The notes beneath the pieces were generated by a model. The model did no database searches. It was not told where the DNA came from and worked only from the letters and a program-made list of their open reading frames with translations. 64,000 nt of DNA from Fulvivirga marina (GTDB lineage Bacteria > Bacteroidota > Bacteroidia > Cytophagales > Cyclobacteriaceae). The position numbers were made by a program, and so were the translations under genes. The stretch lies in assembly GCF_016775155.1 (NCBI RefSeq), contig NZ_JAEUGD010000066.1, positions 656,833 through 720,832 on the forward strand, read 5' to 3'. Positions within the stretch are counted from its first letter, which is position 1. Every line of letters begins with the position of its first letter. This document shows positions 56,408-64,000 of this stretch, piece after piece.

Positions 56408-57239
56408 TAAAATGTGCTTCTTCAATGAGATCAATATATTTTTTATCTTCTTCCAGACTTCCTTCCACAATCCCTAACCTATAATTGATCAGACAAATTT
56501 GAAAGTTTCTTTGCTCATTCTGCTTTTTAAAATCAAACTCAGGTGTTATATATCGCACATCATCACTATGGGTCATATGTAAGACTGTACCTATGGCTAC
56601 TCTTTCCATCCCCTTTTTTAACTGAAGCCTTGTTATTAGATCAAGGTCCTCCCACCCCCAACCTTCCAGCTCAGAATTATACCCTTCTACATCTGTCAGT
56701 GCTTTTTTTGAGGCTATTATTATCCCTGGCCCGCTTCTGCTTTTATCCAACACCCCTTGTCTGTTCATTTCCACCAGAGCCTTATTCCCGTTGGCCCCTT
56801 TAAACTCTATGAAGTGACCTATTTCGAGCAATTCACCTGCTTCAGGAAATTCTTCCGGTTCCGGTTTTTCTTCCAGTACCTTTGCTATTGTAGCAAAGGC
56901 ATTGTTATCAATAATGGTTTTCAATTGCTCAATCTCCAGATCCTGTAAAATAACATCGGTATCGAGTACCATAATTGTAGCCTCAGTTGAATTGAGTATC
57001 CCCAAATTCAATGTTAGTGATTTATTAAAACCGGGATATTCGAAATTAATAATACGAACAGGAAAACTCGTATCAGCCTCATTTACCAAATCAAGAACTT
57101 GCTGCTTATCTCCTCCGCAATTGATGATTATAAAATTAGCCTCTACACCTTCTGTTTTTAAGAAAACACTATTCTCCTTCAGGCACCGTGAAAGCTCTTT
57201 CCTATTCTTCCATGGTATTAGTATATCCAGTTTAAACAT
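56394..57239 (-). CDS. Glycosyltransferase 2 with galactosyltransferase-type C-terminal domain
   Basis: A 281-residue GT-A enzyme. Residues about 1-110 are the donor-binding domain (DILIPWKNRKELSRCL; GFNKSLTLNLGILNS; IMVLDTDVIL with the DxD-like metal motif). The C-terminal stretch GYNSELEGWGWEDLDLITRLQL is the acceptor-side motif of the galactosyltransferase/GT7-C domain seen in chondroitin-synthase-like enzymes. It begins at the base next to the GT4 stop (no gap), so translation is coupled. It is probably a galactosyl- or N-acetylhexosaminyltransferase, with unknown acceptor. Confidence 0.8.
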   Translation of the reverse strand: MFKLDILIPWKNRKELSRCLKENSVFLKTEGVEANFIIINCGGDKQQVLDLVNEADTSFPVRIINFEYPGFNKSLTLNLGILNSTEATIMVLDTDVILQDLEIEQLKTIIDNNAFATIAKVLEEKPEPEEFPEAGELLEIGHFIEFKGANGNKALVEMNRQGVLDKSRSGPGIIIASKKALTDVEGYNSELEGWGWEDLDLITRLQLKKGMERVAIGTVLHMTHSDDVRYITPEFDFKKQNEQRNFQICLINYRLGIVEGSLEEDKKYIDLIEEAHFNDRK

Positions 57240-58700
57240 TTAATGATTCTTGGTTAAAGATAATAGACCGTGTTTAAGCCATTCGTTTATAAGCTCTATT
57301 GACACTCCCTCCTGAATAGCCTCTTCATAAACCAGGCCTTCTTTACCAATTCTCTCAAACAGGTCTTTTCCTCCATTAAGATTATAAATAGCAGGCCAGG
57401 CAGGATCATTTAATTTTATATGATTATCTGCAGTATATTGCCAAGGATAAGCGGGATTTACCTTAGTACCCGGAATAAAATCAGGGCATTCCTTACTTAC
57501 ATAATGCGAGACTACACTGTAGTACATTCCCCAATGGGTGCCACTCTCGGTAGAGGGTAATGACATACCGGATAGTTTGGGGGTTTCATCGGGGTTTGTT
57601 AGTATTCTTCTGGCTTCCGAGCCCTTATAGTGATGCATGCTCTCCTGAGCAAACTTTACCAGGATATTAGCGCATTGCTCATACGTGAATTTTTCCTCTG
57701 CATGTTGAATGCATGCCTGCCTAACGCTCTGTTTTTCTTCCGGCGATGCCTGAAGCACCTCAAGCGCCTTGCTGATACCGTATGCTTCATCCATACGAAT
57801 GCCATTAGAAGTAACCCATGTAGGCATTACAAAACCGGTAACTCCGTCCTTTATTGTATCTTTTAGACCTCCATAGGCACTTCCGATTACGGGTACGCCA
57901 CAAGCCATAGCTTCCACCGGAACGTACCCAAAGTTTTCATCCAGGGAATGAGTCGGATGAATCAACAGGTCCAACGCATTATAACAACAAAGTAATTCCT
58001 CATCACTAAGCTTAGCAGGAAGCATTATAACCTGATCCTCAATACCAAGTTCGGAGATAAGATCTTCAATATATTGCGGGTATGCATCTGTAACATAATC
58101 CAGAATTGGATAATCGACCCAGAAGTTACCTACCACCAAAGCCTTAACCTGCTTGTTATCCAGTTTTTTTGATATCGCTGCAAATAAATGTAAGAACCTG
58201 TGCAAATTTTTCTGAGGCAATAAACGGCAGATATGTCCAATCAACACCGTATCCTCCGGGATACCTAGTACATCTTTGGCCAATGATTGATCCATTGGAT
58301 TGAACAGGTCTTCATTAACCGGAAGCGGCAAATAATAAAAGTTGGGCCGAACTTCCCCACACATGCTTTCAAAAATTGCAACATCAGAATGGCAATTCAC
58401 AATGATACCATCACATTCTCTAAGGTTAGGCAGCTGCTTATATAGGAAATCCTGATTGAGTATAGCTCCACCATGTGCACAATATATTATAGGACAAGAC
58501 ACCTTTCCTGCAACTTCCCAACCAATGTTCCCTGCAAAATTTAACAAAAGATCTATTTCATTTTCGTCAAGCTGCTGTGCATTTTCGATAAAAACAAGAT
58601 CAAACTCTTGATTGAGAGCATCTATATAAAACCTACGGGTACGATCCACACTTACCCAGGCATGTTTATCTCCTCCGGTAATCCCTATCTTCTTTTTCAA
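57240..58700 (-). CDS. Glycosyltransferase family 4-like
   Basis: A 486-residue GT-B glycosyltransferase. Residues about 1-140 are the acceptor half (KIGITGGDKHAWVSVDRTRRFYIDAL). Residues about 145-345 are the nucleotide-sugar half: GHICRLLPQKNLHRFLHLF, ALDLLIHPTHSLDENFGYVPVEAMACGVPVIGSAYGGLKDTI, with the E(x7)E donor-binding pattern around NFGYVPVEAMACG. A C-terminal extension of about 120 residues (ESGTHWGMYYSVVSHYV...) is unusual and unassigned. It lies inside the glycosyltransferase operon, 13 nt after the GT2 gene. Confidence 0.85.
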   Translation of the reverse strand: MKKKIGITGGDKHAWVSVDRTRRFYIDALNQEFDLVFIENAQQLDENEIDLLLNFAGNIGWEVAGKVSCPIIYCAHGGAILNQDFLYKQLPNLRECDGIIVNCHSDVAIFESMCGEVRPNFYYLPLPVNEDLFNPMDQSLAKDVLGIPEDTVLIGHICRLLPQKNLHRFLHLFAAISKKLDNKQVKALVVGNFWVDYPILDYVTDAYPQYIEDLISELGIEDQVIMLPAKLSDEELLCCYNALDLLIHPTHSLDENFGYVPVEAMACGVPVIGSAYGGLKDTIKDGVTGFVMPTWVTSNGIRMDEAYGISKALEVLQASPEEKQSVRQACIQHAEEKFTYEQCANILVKFAQESMHHYKGSEARRILTNPDETPKLSGMSLPSTESGTHWGMYYSVVSHYVSKECPDFIPGTKVNPAYPWQYTADNHIKLNDPAWPAIYNLNGGKDLFERIGKEGLVYEEAIQEGVSIELINEWLKHGLLSLTKNH

Positions 58701-58713
58701 TAGTCAGTATTAT

Positions 58714-60003
58714 TTAATTTTTATACTCCAAAGGCAAGTTTTCTGTCTTGGTTTCACAAAAAAATGCTTCATCTTTAATCAGACAAGCACCTGAAACAGA
58801 ATCGCCATTCTTAAAATATTCTTTAATCTTTAAAGGGTCTCCATCTTCAAACAATGCAAGGAGTTCTCTATCACATATTGCATAGTTTAAAGCTACTGCT
58901 CCCCAGATGTAATCAGAGGCAATATTTTTTCCTAGAGGAACAGGCTCCTTACTGATAACCTGCCTATGAAAATCGTTATGTACACAGATAATATCATGAT
59001 CAAATAATAATACCGGACCTCCGTCACTGCTAGTTTTTTCAATTGCGTTATACCATTGCGAGTTATGGAAGAAACATCCTTTTTGTACAAACACTATATT
59101 TTTTACCTGTCCCTCTTTAACCCTATCCGATAAGTCATTCCTATTAACTTCATGCTGCTCTTCCCTGCTGTTAGTCAGGTTCAAAGCAGACATACTCGAT
59201 CCATGATTTGAATTATCTACTTCTATCACCAAGGTTTTTGTCTCTTTCAGCGGCACTTTATCAAATCTGTTTTTATCACCTTTCCATATCCCGCTATAAC
59301 AAACCCAATTGATAAGATCTTCATCCCCATAGGTATCTACCCTATTAAACACCTGTATATTAAAATCATACAAGTTATTATCGGGTTCATTCCGCTTATG
59401 CCAAAGGTGATACGCTGTAGCTGACAATTCATTCCAATCAAGCCATTTGTAAATCTTCCATGTCATAAAATTATCTTCACCACCCCACCCAAAAAACTCT
59501 TCACACCATCCTCCTATACTTTCAAAGGCTTCACGTTTCATCATCAAAACTCCTCCTGCAAAATTAATGAAGGGCCTGCCTTCTCTCTGCATGCAGTCCG
59601 GGAACTTTTCCATAGCCTGTTCGGACTCCTCTTCGGTAAGATCAACAACCTCGGAATAAGGTGAAACAGCATCGTAGTCATCAAGGAGAGAAATTCCTTT
59701 AAGGATATCGCTTTGCTTTAATAAGAGATCAGCATCTGTAAAAACAAGACGATCTGTAGTAGCTTTTTCAGCGCCTACATTAAGTGCCCAGCTCTTGTTG
59801 AAGGAATGTGGGCTATAGATAAATACTTTTTTTACCCAAGGAAATGGAAGCTGCAAACGCTCTTGGCTACCTTCTTCCACCACTATCACTTCAGCATGCA
59901 AATTTTTGATCCACTGAAGTACGGTCAGCAGGTTTTTATGGTGGCCGGAGTGATCGCGATAGGGAATGATAAATGAAAAGCTGGGCGCCACACTTCCGGT
60001 CAT
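58714..60003 (-). CDS. Glycosyltransferase 2/GT7C with C-terminal extra domain
   Basis: A 429-residue protein. The N-terminal 250 residues are a GT-A transferase: FSFIIPYRDHSGHHKNLL, FNKSWALNVGAEKATTDRLVFTDADLLL with the DxD motif, and INFAGGVLMMKREAFESIGGWCEEFFGWGGEDNFM, the galactosyltransferase-family acceptor signature. Residues about 260-429 are a separate region without a recognised family (LVIEVDNSNHGSSMSAL; DYIWGAVALNYAICDRELL). Together with the 56394 gene it forms a pair of related GT7C-type enzymes in the same operon. It is separated from the deacetylase gene by 3 nt. Confidence 0.78.
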   Translation of the reverse strand: MTGSVAPSFSFIIPYRDHSGHHKNLLTVLQWIKNLHAEVIVVEEGSQERLQLPFPWVKKVFIYSPHSFNKSWALNVGAEKATTDRLVFTDADLLLKQSDILKGISLLDDYDAVSPYSEVVDLTEEESEQAMEKFPDCMQREGRPFINFAGGVLMMKREAFESIGGWCEEFFGWGGEDNFMTWKIYKWLDWNELSATAYHLWHKRNEPDNNLYDFNIQVFNRVDTYGDEDLINWVCYSGIWKGDKNRFDKVPLKETKTLVIEVDNSNHGSSMSALNLTNSREEQHEVNRNDLSDRVKEGQVKNIVFVQKGCFFHNSQWYNAIEKTSSDGGPVLLFDHDIICVHNDFHRQVISKEPVPLGKNIASDYIWGAVALNYAICDRELLALFEDGDPLKIKEYFKNGDSVSGACLIKDEAFFCETKTENLPLEYKN

Positions 60004-60006
60004 AGA

Positions 60007-60963
60007 TTACTTATTCAGCATTTTAAAATCTGCTAAAACCTTTTCACTTGGTTCTGGTTCTTTCCTAAGCCAGTCTATCCGGTTTTCTACATTCCATCTA
60101 TGCATCCAGGAAAAACCCCATTTACCCACATAGGGGTCTTTTTGCTGATACACCGGGTCTTTCATAGCCTCTTCCATGCTTATAATGCTATACCCTCTCC
60201 TTTTAAGGAGTTCAACCAGTTGCGGCATGATATCAGCGTGCAGCTCATTGACGTGTCCCAGAAAAATATGAGGGATCTGCCTACCTTGAGTTTTAAGAGC
60301 CATATTTTCAAAAAAGTCAAATAAAGTATCCGTATGATGTAAATAAGCCTTGCTTATCTCATTCATTCCTTTCTTATCTCCCTCTTTTTTAGCCTTTTTA
60401 TACAAACTATTAAAAATATAATCAGAGCTTTCCACTGTCATGGGAGCAATGGTGTACCCCTTTTCTGTTAAGAATTTTTCAAATGAAGCCTTGGATGTTG
60501 AGTCTGATCCGGCTGAGTTGAATGGAAAACGAAAGTATTGCAACGGTTTCTCTACCTCATCTAATATCATTCGGGTTATAATCTCCCCTTTCAACACTTC
60601 AGATTTAAAATCTTCAAGTTTTGTATCATGGAATGAAGGATGGCTAAAAGTATGATTTCCTAAACTTAATTTATCTCGTCCGGCCCATGCTCTTAACACC
60701 TCTGATCTACGATCAATCTCCCCTTTCACGTAAAGGCTCTTTTCATTTACAAAACCAGTTACAGGAACATCGAGTTTATCGAGATGCCCAAGCAATTGAT
60801 TATTAACATCTTCTATTTCCTCGATAGTATACCCTGACGCACCAGCTACTAACAGATCGTCCAAAGTGATCGCAACTGCCTTACCTTGCCCAGACGCTGA
60901 GTGACTAATAATAACAATAGTGATTAATAAAATGTATAGTTTCTTTATCATTTCAAAAGTCAT
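60007..60963 (-). CDS. Exported polysaccharide deacetylase (NodB-like)
   Basis: A 318-residue protein with a signal peptide (hydrophobic residues about 8-22, cleavage near GQG). The NodB-type deacetylase domain has AITLDDLLV in place of the usual TFDDG motif, and GNHTFSHPSFHDT with the metal-binding HxxxH. LQYFRFPFNSAGSDS carries the conserved arginine of motif 3. It would remove N-acetyl groups from a periplasmic or surface glycan. The start overlaps the GT9 gene by 11 nt. As the only clearly exported protein among the transferases, it suggests the product is a surface or periplasmic glycan. Confidence 0.85.
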   Translation of the reverse strand: MTFEMIKKLYILLITIVIISHSASGQGKAVAITLDDLLVAGASGYTIEEIEDVNNQLLGHLDKLDVPVTGFVNEKSLYVKGEIDRRSEVLRAWAGRDKLSLGNHTFSHPSFHDTKLEDFKSEVLKGEIITRMILDEVEKPLQYFRFPFNSAGSDSTSKASFEKFLTEKGYTIAPMTVESSDYIFNSLYKKAKKEGDKKGMNEISKAYLHHTDTLFDFFENMALKTQGRQIPHIFLGHVNELHADIMPQLVELLKRRGYSIISMEEAMKDPVYQQKDPYVGKWGFSWMHRWNVENRIDWLRKEPEPSEKVLADFKMLNK

Positions 60964-62086
60964 ATTTTAAAGAATAATTGGGTTCCATATTTCCCTGTTT
61001 TACCGGCAGTTGCCTTTCAACTGCATCAGCTATAGACTCCGGTGTAATATATTTCATACAGCTTTCTCCATACACACATGAGGCCCCGAAATAACACTCA
61101 CAGGCTTTTTCAGGCTGTATAATTTCTCCCTGATCAAATAAGTCAAACTCATAAGGATTGAAGATGTTATTCATTAAAACCAACTTTCTATTTAAGGCCA
61201 AACATAAGTGCATGGCCATTGTAACCTGACTTACAATCAGGTCACATTGAGCAATTAAAGCAATAAACTGCTGCACTGGAAAATTTCCAGGGTACCAGGC
61301 TCCAGTCTTTTCATTAAGTCTTGTGTTGTTCTCATGTTCATCTTTCCCCCCCAATAACACACAAAAATATCCTTTGTCCTGAAGGGTTCTAATTAAAGAC
61401 TCCCAATACTCAAGTGGCCATTGCCTTGTCGGCCATCGTTGTCCGGCCCCGGTATTCAGGCCTATTACAGGTAACGATGTTTCATTTTGCAGTTTCTCTT
61501 TCCATTGACTATGGTGTACCGGGTCAATGTCCAGAATATACCTTTCATCAGAATATTCAAGATGACATATAGAGAAGATCTCCTGAATGTAAGAGGCTTT
61601 ATTTTGCTTTGACAGCTCATCAAATAAACCGGTAAGCAATTTAGCTTTGGCAGCCCGTGTAGCGGGTGCTATGCCGTTTTCCCAGGTAAACCCATACTTT
61701 TCATGAGCAGTAACCTGTTTTAAAAGTATGCAGGCCTCTGGTTCTTTGTCCAGATTTACAGCAATGTCATATTGTGTATAAGAGACCTCCATCATTTTTC
61801 TGGAGGTCATTGGAATGATATGATCAATCCATGATTTAGGAAGAACCTCTGTATAATCACTTATCCATGTAATATGGCACCCTGGATAAAGTTTTTTATA
61901 CTTCTGCAAAAGTGGTGTCGTTCTGATAACATCTCCGATAGCTCCAAGTTTAATAATAAGGATTCTTTTGGATATCTTACTATAAGCCTTACAACTGGAA
62001 CAAACGTGGCCATTCTGCTTATTAGGCAAGCATGGAATATGTCCCTTATAGTATAGACAGTCTCTTTTTACATCCTCCCAATTCAT
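60953..62086 (-). CDS. Glycosyltransferase family 9 (heptosyltransferase-like)
   Basis: A 377-residue GT-B protein of the ADP-heptose:LPS heptosyltransferase family. ILIIKLGAIGDVIRTTPLL is the family N-terminal signature. VIGLNTGAGQRWPTRQWPLEYW and CVLLGGKDEHENN lie in the donor half, followed by DLIVSQVTMAMHLCLALNRKLVLM. Two cysteine clusters are odd: C10, C19, C29 and C32 before the first strand (CSSCKAY), and CECYFGASCVYGESC near the C-terminus, both able to bind metal. It probably adds a sugar to a lipid- or protein-linked glycan. It follows the 551-residue protein by 47 nt. Confidence 0.83.
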   Translation of the reverse strand: MNWEDVKRDCLYYKGHIPCLPNKQNGHVCSSCKAYSKISKRILIIKLGAIGDVIRTTPLLQKYKKLYPGCHITWISDYTEVLPKSWIDHIIPMTSRKMMEVSYTQYDIAVNLDKEPEACILLKQVTAHEKYGFTWENGIAPATRAAKAKLLTGLFDELSKQNKASYIQEIFSICHLEYSDERYILDIDPVHHSQWKEKLQNETSLPVIGLNTGAGQRWPTRQWPLEYWESLIRTLQDKGYFCVLLGGKDEHENNTRLNEKTGAWYPGNFPVQQFIALIAQCDLIVSQVTMAMHLCLALNRKLVLMNNIFNPYEFDLFDQGEIIQPEKACECYFGASCVYGESCMKYITPESIADAVERQLPVKQGNMEPNYSLKYDF

Positions 62087-62133
62087 AGAATGTCCTCGCT
62101 CTTATTTAAACTTTATCTTTTTCGATATTTAGG

Positions 62134-63789
62134 TTATAGCACATTAACCTGTTGAAGGTGATTAAAATGCTTTTCTAGTTTCTCATGGATAAACGGATGA
62201 CTCACCTCAATAAATTTCATAAAAGCTCTGGCTGTATTATCAGCTCCCTCGTTATAGGGAAGAGCAATTTTAACGCGCCCCTTTCCATGATACCATTCGA
62301 GGTCATCAATAACTTCATATTCAGGAAAGGCCTTGGATAATAAATCGCGTAATTCTCCCAAAGAGGACTGTAAGAATTTCACCTCTTCACTTTCAAGGTG
62401 GAATTCGAGTCCTATTTCCTCTGACTTTGTATCGTAATCCAACAATTCAAAATGGACAGAACGAGGCCAACCTTCTGGTAATACGCGTCGGAAGTGAGGA
62501 AATTTGCTTCGCAGAGAAAATTGCTTGGAAGGTGTAAGACCCTCATATGCTGTAATAATCTGTTGAAGATAGTCATTGGTTTTTTCAGATGGCTCAGCCA
62601 ACTTAAAAACCTCTAATGCTACTAATTGTTCACTTTCCTTTACTTCATCATCAGTAAATGTTAGCGGCTCAATCTGGTTAAAATCAACCGTGAATTTTTT
62701 GAGCATCTCCCAGTCCATTGCCTCTCCTTTTGCTTCCCGCTGCATGATTTCCATGAGCAGTGTAACCGAACGTCGGTAATGCCCTATTCCCAAGAATGCT
62801 TCACTAAAACAAAGCGCAGGAATATACTTAGGAAATATGCTATTCAACTGATTGATCACTTTAATCATAGCATTGCGATGTGCATCAGACATTTTGAAAC
62901 CTAGCAAATGTGCAAAAGTTGCCAATTCGATGATGTGACCTGCATAGTACAGGTGGTTTTCAAAATATTCCTTCACAGCCATCACTTCTCTCAACTCGCC
63001 TGCGACACTTCCTTCCTCCATCGTATCTTCACTTCCAATAGCTTCTAATGCCTCATCCAGAATAATAGACAAGAGGAAAATCATGTTCAATTGCCCTTCA
63101 AGGAAATATGGAGCGATTTCCTGGTAAGGTTCAAAACCTTTAAACCTTGTAGATACCGCGCAAAGGCCCTCTGTAAGATGAAATTTACGACATACGCGGA
63201 AAGTACCTGTTACATGCGTGGTAGTAGCCCACTCCATAAGCTCTTCTAAGTCAGCCTGGCGATCTCTGAACGCGAACGGTTCTGGAGTAACTTTGTCTTC
63301 AAGAAATGACAGCGCAAACAATAAGTGTCCTAACTCCTCACCTTCGTTATGATTAACATATCGGCTATTCTTTGAAACCTCAGATAGTGTGAGACCTCTT
63401 TTCCCAAACTCTTCATCACCTTTTATGCCAGCCATTACAGCATAGGCAAAACTTTGCCAGGGGTGAAAATCTCCTTCAGGAAGGCATTGTAGTATGTGAG
63501 GCTTGTTGTCTTCGTTGTAATGAACAAAGTCTTCAAAATAATCTAAAAGATGGTGGTCATTTACTGCGGCATTTCCCCAGCCATTAATGATATGGCATAA
63601 ATTAGGCAAACTATCGCGCTCCAGAATTTCGTTGAGATTAGCTTTCATCAGTCTTGAAGAAAGATTACTTACCGATTTTGCACTCTCCCAATCCAGTTGT
63701 TGCTGCTCTTGTTCAAAATGTTTTCTTGTGTCTTCAAAAATGCGTTGCGCCCTCTCAGAAAGGTCTAAAGGCCACCAAAATTTGCTCAT
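62134..63789 (-). CDS. Unrecognised 551-residue protein heading the glycosyltransferase operon
   Basis: A soluble, acidic, mostly helical protein with no signal peptide, membrane segment or catalytic motif that I recognise. N-terminal KFWWPLDLSERAQRIFEDTRKHFEQEQQQLDW could be coiled. Repeated helical stretches include EELGHLLFALSFLED, FLEGQLNMIFLLSIILDEAL, YYAGHIIELATFAHLLGF and HRNAMIKVINQLNSIFPKYIPALCFSEAFLGIG. The last 100 residues turn to beta character (RSVHFELLDYDTKSEEIGLEFHLESEE; GKGRVKIALPY). It begins the operon and is followed 47 nt later by the GT9 gene. I do not assign a function. Confidence 0.8.
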   Translation of the reverse strand: MSKFWWPLDLSERAQRIFEDTRKHFEQEQQQLDWESAKSVSNLSSRLMKANLNEILERDSLPNLCHIINGWGNAAVNDHHLLDYFEDFVHYNEDNKPHILQCLPEGDFHPWQSFAYAVMAGIKGDEEFGKRGLTLSEVSKNSRYVNHNEGEELGHLLFALSFLEDKVTPEPFAFRDRQADLEELMEWATTTHVTGTFRVCRKFHLTEGLCAVSTRFKGFEPYQEIAPYFLEGQLNMIFLLSIILDEALEAIGSEDTMEEGSVAGELREVMAVKEYFENHLYYAGHIIELATFAHLLGFKMSDAHRNAMIKVINQLNSIFPKYIPALCFSEAFLGIGHYRRSVTLLMEIMQREAKGEAMDWEMLKKFTVDFNQIEPLTFTDDEVKESEQLVALEVFKLAEPSEKTNDYLQQIITAYEGLTPSKQFSLRSKFPHFRRVLPEGWPRSVHFELLDYDTKSEEIGLEFHLESEEVKFLQSSLGELRDLLSKAFPEYEVIDDLEWYHGKGRVKIALPYNEGADNTARAFMKFIEVSHPFIHEKLEKHFNHLQQVNVL

Positions 63790-63929
63790 ATATTTAGTAT
63801 AGTATTTCGGGTATAATTTAGTTTGGCAAGCAACTGCGTTTGCTTATAAAGCACGCTTGCCATTGATCTTCGCCATGAGACTTGGCATGTATGTCGATAT
63901 ATTATATAATAATATATCCATAAAATTAA

Positions 63930-63957
63930 TACAGGTGGCTTTTGCCACCTGTATTGT
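63930..63957. terminator. Strong hairpin terminator at the right edge
   Basis: AATACAGGTGGC (63930-63941) and GCCACCTGTATT (63946-63957) form a perfect 12-bp stem with a TTTT loop. It most likely terminates the minus-strand gene that enters at the right edge, upstream of the 551-residue protein gene. Confidence 0.75.
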
Positions 63958-63974
63958 CGAGACTAAATAACTAA

Positions 63975-64000
63975 TTATCTAAGTGCCTCGAATTCGCAGC
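63975..64000 (-). CDS. Probable C-terminal codons of a gene cut by the right edge
   Basis: On the minus strand the codons TGC GAA TTC GAG GCA CTT AGA TAA (CEFEALR, stop) lie 18 nt before the perfect hairpin terminator, the expected arrangement for a gene end. Other frames are also open over so few bases, so this is only a suggestion. Confidence 0.3.

Overview
The window looks like a chromosomal segment of a Bacteroidota bacterium, most likely a Cytophagales-type organism. Support: a SusC/SusD outer-membrane pair, three proteins ending in type IX secretion (T9SS) C-terminal sorting domains, many lipoproteins, MurB/dCMP deaminase/DUF2911 genes of Bacteroidota type, a TAnnTTTG-type promoter, and few Shine-Dalgarno-like sites. 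No rRNA, tRNA, CRISPR array, intact insertion sequence or phage gene was seen.

Layout. 1-4.5 kb: the tail of an unidentified gene, an MFS permease overlapping a HAD phosphatase, a divergent DeoR-type regulator with a palindromic operator candidate between them, and a sodium:solute symporter. 4.6-10.8 kb: a lipoprotein-type catalase-peroxidase (KatG), a DUF1028 protein, MurB, dCMP deaminase and a DUF2911 protein.

10.8-40.1 kb: a large pectin/homogalacturonan utilisation locus. Its outer part has a T9SS beta-helix protein, a DUF4861 protein, a GH28 polygalacturonase, a very large two-lyase enzyme (PL9 + CBMs + Fn3 + PL1 + T9SS signal), two pectin methylesterases (CE8; one carries a three-repeat ricin-like lectin and a T9SS signal) and SusC/SusD. 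Its inner part is a ten-gene operon, kduI-kduD-uxaC-kdgK-kdgA-TRAP(PQM)-uxaB-uxaA, which imports uronates and converts galacturonate and 4-deoxy-5-ketouronate to 2-keto-3-deoxygluconate, then pyruvate and glyceraldehyde-3-phosphate. A LacI-type regulator sits in the middle. Near-identical palindromes of the form TGTAATCGATTACA lie upstream of susC, lacI, kduI and the second CE8 gene, which suggests one local regulon.

40.2-49.7 kb: a MITE/REP-like inverted repeat, a serine hydrolase, a small unknown protein, and a chemotaxis operon cheA-cheW-mcp-cheY-cheR-(cheD)-cheB. The cheD gene is a degraded pseudogene that still keeps the 4-nt overlaps with cheR and cheB. 49.7-51.5 kb: an AraC regulator and an SDR oxidoreductase.

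51.6-63.8 kb: a long minus-strand operon headed by a 551-residue protein I do not recognise, then a GT9 enzyme, a polysaccharide deacetylase, five more glycosyltransferase-type proteins, a divergent UDP-GlcNAc 2-epimerase-like protein and a lipoprotein amidohydrolase. No flippase, polymerase or export gene is present. It is the least understood part of the window. The right edge holds a strong hairpin terminator and the probable last codons of another minus-strand gene.
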